Position numbers and translations under genes: made by a program
In this document: one piece after another, positions 57,001-64,000 of the stretch
How positions within the stretch are numbered: the stretch's first letter is position 1
How the letters are laid out: each line of letters opens with the position of its first letter
Notes under the pieces: generated by a model
Told to the model about the DNA's origin: nothing
Seen by the model: only the letters and a program-made list of their open reading frames with translations
Database searches by the model: none
Source: Nissolia schottii
Taxonomy: Eukaryota; Streptophyta; Magnoliopsida; Fabales; Fabaceae
DNA: 64,000 nucleotides
Assembly: GCA_003254905.1 (NCBI GenBank)
Contig: QANU01074831.1
Coordinates: forward strand, 158,208 to 222,207
Direction of reading: 5' to 3'

Positions 57001-60000
57001 GTAATGATTTCCATTTGCAAATTTTTCTTTCCAAAATGGAAACAATTTTACCAACACAGACTGCTATTGGATACTTAGCATCTACGCTATTACCAAATAG
57101 TTGGTTTCAAATTCTCCTTGTATTAATGGTGCAGTCGTTTCGGTAAATTTGTTGAGATCCAATTTGATAAGAGTGGAAGAATCTCAGGAGCAGCCATCCG
57201 AACATACCTTCTAGAGAGGTCTCGGGTTTGCCAAGTTAATGATCCTGAACGCAACTACCACTGCTTTTACCTTCTTTGTTCTGCACCGCAGGAGGTAATT
57301 TTCTGTCAGCATTCTTCTTTATATTGATTCTTTTAATTACATAAACTCAATGCAAATTTTTCTAACAGGAAATTGAGAAATACAAATTGGGAAATCCTAG
57401 AACATTTCACTACCTCAACCAGTCAAAATGCTATGAACTGACTGATGTAAGTGATGCTCGTGAGTATCTTGCCACCCGGAGAGCTATGGATATTGTTGGA
57501 ATAAACCAAAAGGATCAGGTATTTCTTTCACGAGTATGAATTTAGCTTCTTTCATGCTAGCATATAGAATAATTAGCTTCTTATGTTTCTGCTTTCTTCT
57601 GTTGTCTTTTTCTTAGGAAGCAATTTTCAGAGTTGTTGCTGCAATTCTTCATCTTGGTAACATTGAATTTACCAAAGGTAAGGAAGTTGACTCATCAGTT
57701 CCAAAAGATGACAAAGCCAAGTTCCACCTGAAAACAACTGCGGAGCTTCTCATGTATGGACAATGTCGTATTATTACTCCCTCTGTTAATATGATTTTCA
57801 ATTGTCTTTTAAGATGATTGTTAATATCGGGTCAGGTGTGATGCCGATGCTTTGGAAGACGCACTATGTAAGCGTGTCATGATCACCCCTGAAGAAGTTA
57901 TAAAACGGAGCCTTGATCCCCAAAGTGCTTTAGTCAGTAGAGATGGACTGGCAAAAACTATTTATTCTCGGCTATTTGACTGGTAAGATACTGAAAATGG
58001 AAACAAATCCATATGTTCAGACCTGTATAGTGTTTAATTAGTAACTTAGATACTGAAAGCAGGGAAACAGGGTTCTGGTTTTGATTCCTGGTGCATTTAT
58101 GTGTTTGCTTACAGGTTGGTTGATACGATTAATAATTCGATTGGACAAGACCCGAATTCTAAATGTTTGATTGGGGTCCTTGATATCTATGGTTTTGAAA
58201 GCTTTAAAGCTAACAGGTACTATATAGTTTAGAAGAATAAACATGCCTACCTGTACATGCACTTTCACAAGATTGCATTGCTGAAGATATTGAAAGCAAC
58301 CACCTCTGCTTGTTTTCAATTTCAATCATGTGAAACTTATTTTTAACCTGTCGTGCTCTGCAGTTTTGAGCAGTTTTGCATTAATTTTACAAATGAGAAG
58401 TTGCAGCAACATTTCAATCAGGCAAAGTCCCAGGCCACATTTTTCAATTCAAGTTTTCTTTTAACTGTTATTTCTATATTTAATATGGTTCTGGTGATGA
58501 AATTCAGCACGTTTTTAAAATGGAACAAGAAGAATATACAAAGGAGCAGATTAATTGGAGCTACATTGAATTTGTTGACAACCAAGATGTTTTGGACCTT
58601 ATTGAAAAGGTTTTGCTTCTCCTTTGCCACTTTGTTTAAGGCATTGAGGATTCTGATTTCGTCTGGGCTTGAAAGCATTCAACATCAACCATCAGGAATT
58701 TATAGAAACAGAAAGCTAGTCTGCTTTTGATTTGCTTAATGATGTTCTTTACAATGCTGTCTTGTTTAATTTTCCTATTAAAGTTTATCCCACAGTCTAT
58801 GTATTCGGGGTATGACTACCCTATAAATAATGAACAGTCAATTCATCCCAATCTGCAAAGGTTGGGAAATAATTACAGAACAATTGCATACATTTAAAAG
58901 GAAGAGAAGCTGTGGAACATAAGGTGAGGGTGAAAATGAAATTTGTTGATTGGTTTCTTCATTTCTTCTTACGAACAGAACCACTGGACCTCGATTATGT
59001 ATATTACACAATCTGTTACTTTTGGGTTTTAGACAAACATAAACTTACAATTAAGGAAGTGCTATTTCTGAGTGATCTTCAACTAGGTTATCGTCTCCCT
59101 CCTCTTTTTAGATGAACATCAGCTTAGCCTTCCCTTTTGTTATCCTCTCTCTCCCCTTTCTTTTTTATATTATTCTTTAACATGTGATTTTTCTTTTGCA
59201 GAAACCAGGAGGAATCATTGCTCTCCTAGATGAAGCTTGGTAAAACATTGTTATTTTTACTGTGAAGGAATTTCTTTTCATAGCTTGCTAGATGATCTTA
59301 AGTTAAATTTTTAGGTTGGTAAAGTTGGACATGAACTACTTTATAAGCTTGCTTGATCCAGAATTTGTTTTGTTGCTTTGAATCTATAGCTCCTCATTAC
59401 ATAACATTCCAAACCTACCTATTTCATTCTAACCTTTACCTGTTTATTTGTTGTTCAGCATGTTTCCAAAGTCTACACATGAAACATTTGCAAACAAACT
59501 TTATCAAACATTTAAGAATCACAAGCGCTTTATCAAGCCAAAATTGTCTCGAACAGATTTCACTGTTTCTCATTATGCTGGGGAGGTATGACTGGTTTTC
59601 TTATTATCAGCTGCTGAAAAAATGGGACATCTTTGCTTAGTTATTTTACCCTCATAATTTCTGCAGGTGTTATACCAGTCTGACCAATTTCTAGACAAAA
59701 ACAAGGATTACGTGGTTCCTGAACATCAAGATTTATTGAGTGCTTCCAAATGTCCTTTTGTAGCTGGCCTTTTCCCACCACTTCCGGAAGAGTCATCGAA
59801 ATCTTCCAAATTTTCTTCAATTGGTTCTCGTTTTAAGGTATCATTCTATTTCTAGTCTTCATCAGAAAACTTGTGAACTTTGGCTGTAATAACAATAAAT
59901 TTACGTACAAGCCCATACCTAGAAAAATTGAACAGCTATTGTATTATCATGAAGCTAACAAAATTCTGAATGGTGCAGCTACAACTACAATCACTAATGG

Positions 60001-63000
60001 AGACATTAAATTCTACAGAACCCCATTACATTAGATGTGTGAAACCAAACAACCTCCTGAAGCCTGCAATTTTTGAGAATGTCAACATTATGCAACAACT
60101 TCGCTGTGGTGTGAGTATACTTTTACGTTCTTACTTTATTTCATTCTTTGGATGATGGTTTATGCAAAAGCACATCTGTAGTTCCTTCATGTCTTTGTTA
60201 AGCCCCACATTGCTTAGGCATATGGCCTAGAAACCCTCCCCCTAGCTTCTGGAGTTGAGTTAGGTCTACTCAATTCTATTTCTAACATTGTATCAGAAGA
60301 TTCAAAACCTATGTCCTATGTTTTATATCGAGCCACCCGTAGGTGTCTAGTCCTGCAAACCTAATGCTCCATATGCCCATCCCTGGGCGTGACAGGGTGT
60401 ATTAAGAGCTTGGGCGACCCTTCCCCATGAACTAGTTTTGGGGTGAGTTAGGCCTACTCAATTCTAACAGTCTTCTACCCTTCTTCAGTTGTCCCTAACT
60501 CTAACACTTGCCCCTATAGGGTGTTTTAGAGGCAATCAGAATCAGTTGTGCTGGCTACCCTACTCGCCGTCCATTTTTTGAATTTGCGAACAGATTTGGC
60601 CTCCTTGCTCCAGAGGCAACAGAAGCAAAGTAAGTATTCTTTTAGTATGCCTTCTATGTGTGATGGAAGAAAATTTTGGCTTGATGAATTCAAATATTTT
60701 GTACCAAACTCAGGCATTGTGCTAATTTGTCAAGTTACTTGACCTGTGAGCAGCTATGATGAAAAAACTGCTTGCCAAAAGATTCTGGAAAAGATGGGGC
60801 TTAAAGGATATCAGGTACTAATGTTTCACTGGACTAATTATTTATCGTGTTCTTCTCCACAACACTATTCTAATTATCTTAAAGGCTTAGCACCAATTAT
60901 AATTCATGCATGTTACACCTCTTTCAGTCTTGGATGTAATTATCCAATGTCATCATATATTTTAAATGGGTTTGTAATATCTATATAAAAATATACATAC
61001 CCCTCTCATATGGTCATAAAATTCATTTGATTGCTGTCAAATGTTGTAGATTGGAAAAACAAAGATATTCTTGAGAGCAGGTCAGATGGCTGAACTAGAT
61101 GCACGGAGAGCTCAAGTACTCAGTAATGCGGCAAGAGCTATCCAACGACGCATTAGAACTCATCAAGCTCGTAAACATTATCTTGCACTCCGAAAGAAGA
61201 GCATATATGTGCAGTCTCGTTGGAGAGGTGAAATTTAAGTGAAGTAGGCTAGGTCATTTGTTAGGATAGACGGAATCCTATTTTCATAGAATATGGACTT
61301 CCCTAATTATAATAACATATTCTCAGGGCTATAGGGGATCTCATTGCTTAATTAGTCTCCTTTCTTTATATGTTTTTACTCTGAATAATGCATCATCTGT
61401 AGGAAGACTTGCATGTAAAATCTATGAGAGCTTGAGAAGGGAGGCTGCTGCTTTGAAAATTCAGAAGAACACACGCAGATATGAAGCTAGGAAAGCCTAT
61501 AAGAATCTTCATGTGTCAGCACTTACAATTCAAACAGCTATAAGGGCAACTGCTGCTCGTAAGGAGTTCAGATATAGGAAGCAGACTAAAGCTTCCATCA
61601 TTATTCAGGTTTTAGTTAATTTCTTTGTGATTTTGATTATCCCTTGGGCAATCAGTATTTAATTTTTAAAATTCCTTCTCTCAAAAAACTGCAGGCTCGA
61701 TGGCGGTGCCATAAAGCTGCCATATATCATAAGAAGCTCAAGAAAGGTACATTAGTTACACAATGCAGATGGAGGGGGCGTGTGGCCAGGAAAGAACTTA
61801 GGAAACTGAAAATGGTAAATTTCTCTGTTTACCAATTACCATCGTTCTTACATAATTTGTTTTAAAGATCACATCGTTAAAGTAGAAGTGCAGAGTCTTC
61901 TGGAATAGACGACTAAGATGCATGTAACGCATTCAACTTACAAAGTTGCGTGTAACGCATTCAACTTACAAAGTTTAAAACTTGAAACACACAAGTTATG
62001 ATATATGATCCTTTTGTTTAATTGTAAAGTTGAAGGTTCATATCATGCAGGTTTCTACAATTATGTTCATATTTTTCTGTGTAATGATCATCTTTATCTT
62101 CATGAGGGGAAAAACAATAAAAGAAAATAAAATTTTTTGCCTGATCTGCAAAGTTGAAATTGGCTTAACTTACCACTTATGATTACATAAGTTGGGAGAT
62201 TTGTTTCTGTTTACTATTTTGATTTTTGTAACTATTATCACGTATTTATTGTGAAAAAAGCAAAGTGGATACAAAAATAAACCTTTGAGACAGAGAACTA
62301 CATTGGCCCTGAGATGAAAGACTTGCAATTTTTTTAATTTTATTTTATCTTTCTATCTTCTTTTCGGTGGTTTTATGAAGGATGAAATTTAAAACTAGCC
62401 CACCTTCTTCTAACGAACCAAGCTGCTTCTAAATGACTTCTTCTGTAATATTCAATTAGCATGGACCTCACTTTATTTTATTGTCCTCATTTGTTATTTG
62501 TTTCTCTTTTTTCTCTTGTCTGAGTTGACATCTGGTTCCATTTGCTTTTAGGCTGCAAGAGAAACTGGGGCACTTCAAGAGGCAAAGGATAAGCTTGAAA
62601 AACGAGTGGAGGAACTCACCTGGCGTCTCCAGCTAGAAAAAGGTTTAAGGGTGAGATGTATATAACTTTTTTGGATGTTATTGTTCTAATCACTTACGAA
62701 ATCATACATTTTGAAAAACATTTTTGCTCTAATGGAAAATAAATAGAAGGGTCAAAGACGAAACTTTGCAAGTTTCTAAGCATCCTCTTAATTAGTAAGC
62801 CCAAAAGTAAACCATGTGGAATCATGTGCAGACCAATCTAGAAGAATCCAAAGCACAGGAGGTAGCAAAACTGCAGAATTCATTGCAGGAGATGCAGAGC
62901 AAAGTTGAGGAAACCAATGCTCTGCTTATCAAGGAGCGAGAGAATGTAAAGAAAGTTGTCGAAGTTGCACCTCCTGTTATTCAAGAAACTCAGGTTGTTG

Positions 63001-64000
63001 TTGAAGATACGCAGAAGATTGAGGCACTAACGGAAGAAGTTGAGAGCCTAAAGGTAAGAAGGTTTAGTCTTACTGGATCTAGTCTCTTGTTTGGTGGACC
63101 TTATCTCAAGTGTGCATATCTTTCTCTGTATAGTGCTTCTTCTATTACTAAAGGATTTTATAACAATATATATGTCAGTTAGCATGAGACATGTCATTCT
63201 TGGTGTGGTACATCAGTTGTTAGGCCTCTTTTTTATTTTCATTTGTTAACTAAGATAAAGAAGGCAACAGATACAGAATTTGGTATACTACTAAGGACTA
63301 GAAAGAATTTCGATATGAAGATGCTACCCTGGCAGTGATTATTTTCTTCTGGACCTAATGCATTCAATGGGGTGTAGTTTGTAAACAGAACTAAATTATG
63401 CACCTCATCAAAGATTTTCAGAACTGGGTGAAAAAACTGCAGTACGATTCACAGTATTCACATGAGATGCTGTCTCTCTATAGATCCTCAATATGAAGAG
63501 ATGAAACATGGAGTGCTTCCCTCCTGTTGATTTGTGAAACAGTACTGTAAATTCACATCATTGGGCATTATCTTCAAATTAATACTAATTCAAAGAATGG
63601 CAGGGGTCAAGTTTGAATTAATCACTTGGCCATGAGGCTCTGATACTATTTCCGCATGTCGAGAACTAATCATTTTAAAAATTTGAGATGTTAGGTGGAG
63701 GCACATGATTAATATTATATCTATAACAAGTTTCATTACGATGATGTATTTACGTTGGAAAAATTACAGAGTGCTATAATGATTTAATTTAAATGTTTAT
63801 ATTTCTGAATATGCCATATTACTGGCTTATCACACAACTAAAGGGGCACTATTTTTCTTAAGTTTATGCTGATGTACTTAAGTTTTTGTCAGCATCATAT
63901 CATGATGATCTTATCTAAGTAATATTGCCTTGGGTTTTTCTTCACACAGACTTCACTCAAGTCAGAGAAACAGAAAGCTGATGGCTATGAAGAAAAATAT
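54079..64000 (+). CDS. Class XI myosin heavy chain, 3' part beyond window
   Basis: This is the actin motor that drives organelle movement and streaming. Exons: 54079-54081, 54638-54766, 55942-56085, 56174-56319, 56402-56558, 56691-56749, 57135-57294, 57369-57518, 57617-57753, 57836-57982, 58115-58216, 58364-58421, 58508-58609, 59202-59239, 59459-59585, 59667-59837, 59979-60110, 60520-60629, 60754-60814, 61050-61227, 61403-61608, 61695-61814, 62552-62650, 62832-63053, 63950-64000. They encode 1,003 residues in frame. Myosin N-terminal (SH3-like) region: [12 protein letters not shown]-loop GESGAGKT 156-163; switch I NNNSSRFGK 209-217; switch [10 protein letters not shown] 434-441. The motor ends at about 735; six IQ motifs follow to about 880 (first [15 protein letters not shown], last [14 protein letters not shown]); coiled coil begins after ([20 protein letters not shown]). 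The cargo-binding (DIL) tail is outside. The start [14 protein letters not shown] resembles XI-K and XI-E types; no closer assignment is made. Confidence 0.97.
54901..55173 (-). mobile_element. TRIM element in myosin intron 2 (minus orientation)
   Basis: Two 78-bp direct repeats (54901-54978 and 55096-55173; TCAAGAACCAT... to ...ATATCTCTTTA(C/G)A) flank about 117 bp. Next to the right repeat the minus strand has ATGGTATCAGAGCC, an exact tRNA-iMet primer binding site. So the unit is a terminal-repeat retrotransposon in miniature, without genes. T-rich flanks (TTTTT both sides) fit, but cannot prove, a 5-bp target duplication. Confidence 0.85.
60196..60469 (+). mobile_element. TRIM element in myosin intron 17
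   Basis: The element is 274 bp. Its left LTR (60196-60287) starts TGTTAAGCCCCACATTG and ends TTCTAACA; a degenerate primer site TTGTATCAGAAG follows at 60288. The right LTR (60398-60469) starts TGTATTAAGAGC and ends AATTCTAACA after a short purine stretch. GTCTT flanks it exactly on both sides (60191-60195 and 60470-60474). It is inside the intron between exons ending at 60110 and starting at 60520, 50 bases from the acceptor. Confidence 0.92.
63590..63730 (-). mobile_element. Probable TRIM/LTR remnant in the last visible myosin intron
   Basis: Forward GAGGCTCTGATACTATTTC (about 63635) reads on the minus strand as a degenerate tRNA-iMet primer site (AGTATCAGAGCC), followed outwards by LTR-like sequence with TCGAGAACTAATC and ATTAATATTATATCTATAAC. 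This resembles the element at 54901 in plan. Only one LTR is evident, so it is a fragment. Confidence 0.5.

Overview
This is nuclear DNA from a flowering plant, most likely a eudicot and probably a legume. The evidence is AT-rich sequence, GT-AG introns, a nuclear tRNA-Arg, four plant gene families and layers of plant retrotransposons; the legume placement is an inference from the look of the proteins and mini-LTR families and was not tested. The strand notation below is relative to the window. There are two long assembly gaps (13136-13931 and 27630-28599) and two single unknown bases (42525 and 43573).

Layout. 1-1109 holds an LTR piece and the 3' end of a Copia-type element. 1110-7100 is AT-rich intergenic DNA with a decayed Ty3/Gypsy pol fragment near 4.6-5.15 kb. 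7226-12978 (minus) is a CDC5 gene whose first exon falls in the assembly gap. 14782-14928 is a Stowaway-like MITE and 15524-15596 is tRNA-Arg(CCG). About 17.5-32.4 kb is a nest of retroelements: an inverted cluster of related LTRs (17.56-23.02 kb) with a hAT-like MITE inside one of them, an Athila/Tat-like Gypsy 3' region and LTR (23.5-29.66 kb) split by another LTR on the opposite strand, one more LTR (29.67-30.9 kb), and a second hAT-like element of about 1.07 kb. 33.5-38.3 kb (plus) is an ANKRD13-type ankyrin gene, convergent with a GT23/FUT8-like fucosyltransferase gene (38690-42121, minus) whose first exon is not found. 42526-45749 contains an exact 1,047-bp direct repeat, one copy of which is bracketed by single Ns. 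48.0-51.4 kb holds a broken FAR1/MULE-type gene among many copies of a short repeat. 54079 to the right end is a class XI myosin (plus), of which 25 exons and 1,003 residues are visible before the window ends.

The intact genes are ordinary housekeeping genes: spliceosome-associated CDC5, an ankyrin protein of the trafficking-linked ANKRD13 family, a Golgi-type fucosyltransferase-like enzyme, and an actin motor. They are unrelated and do not form a pathway or cluster. Exon borders were set by hand from splice sites, reading phase and family similarity; all phases close in CDC5, the ankyrin gene, the fucosyltransferase-like gene and the myosin. The most checkable observations are the N-flanked perfect duplication next to a gene lacking its 5' exon, a GC-AG intron and an ATG-only first exon in the myosin, a TRIM with a perfect target duplication inside a myosin intron, the motif arrays around the FAR1-type pseudogene, a stop codon expanded to eight TAA codons, and LTR tandem repeats whose hairpin stems differ in sequence but keep pairing. 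I found no clear sign of a wholly new gene system.
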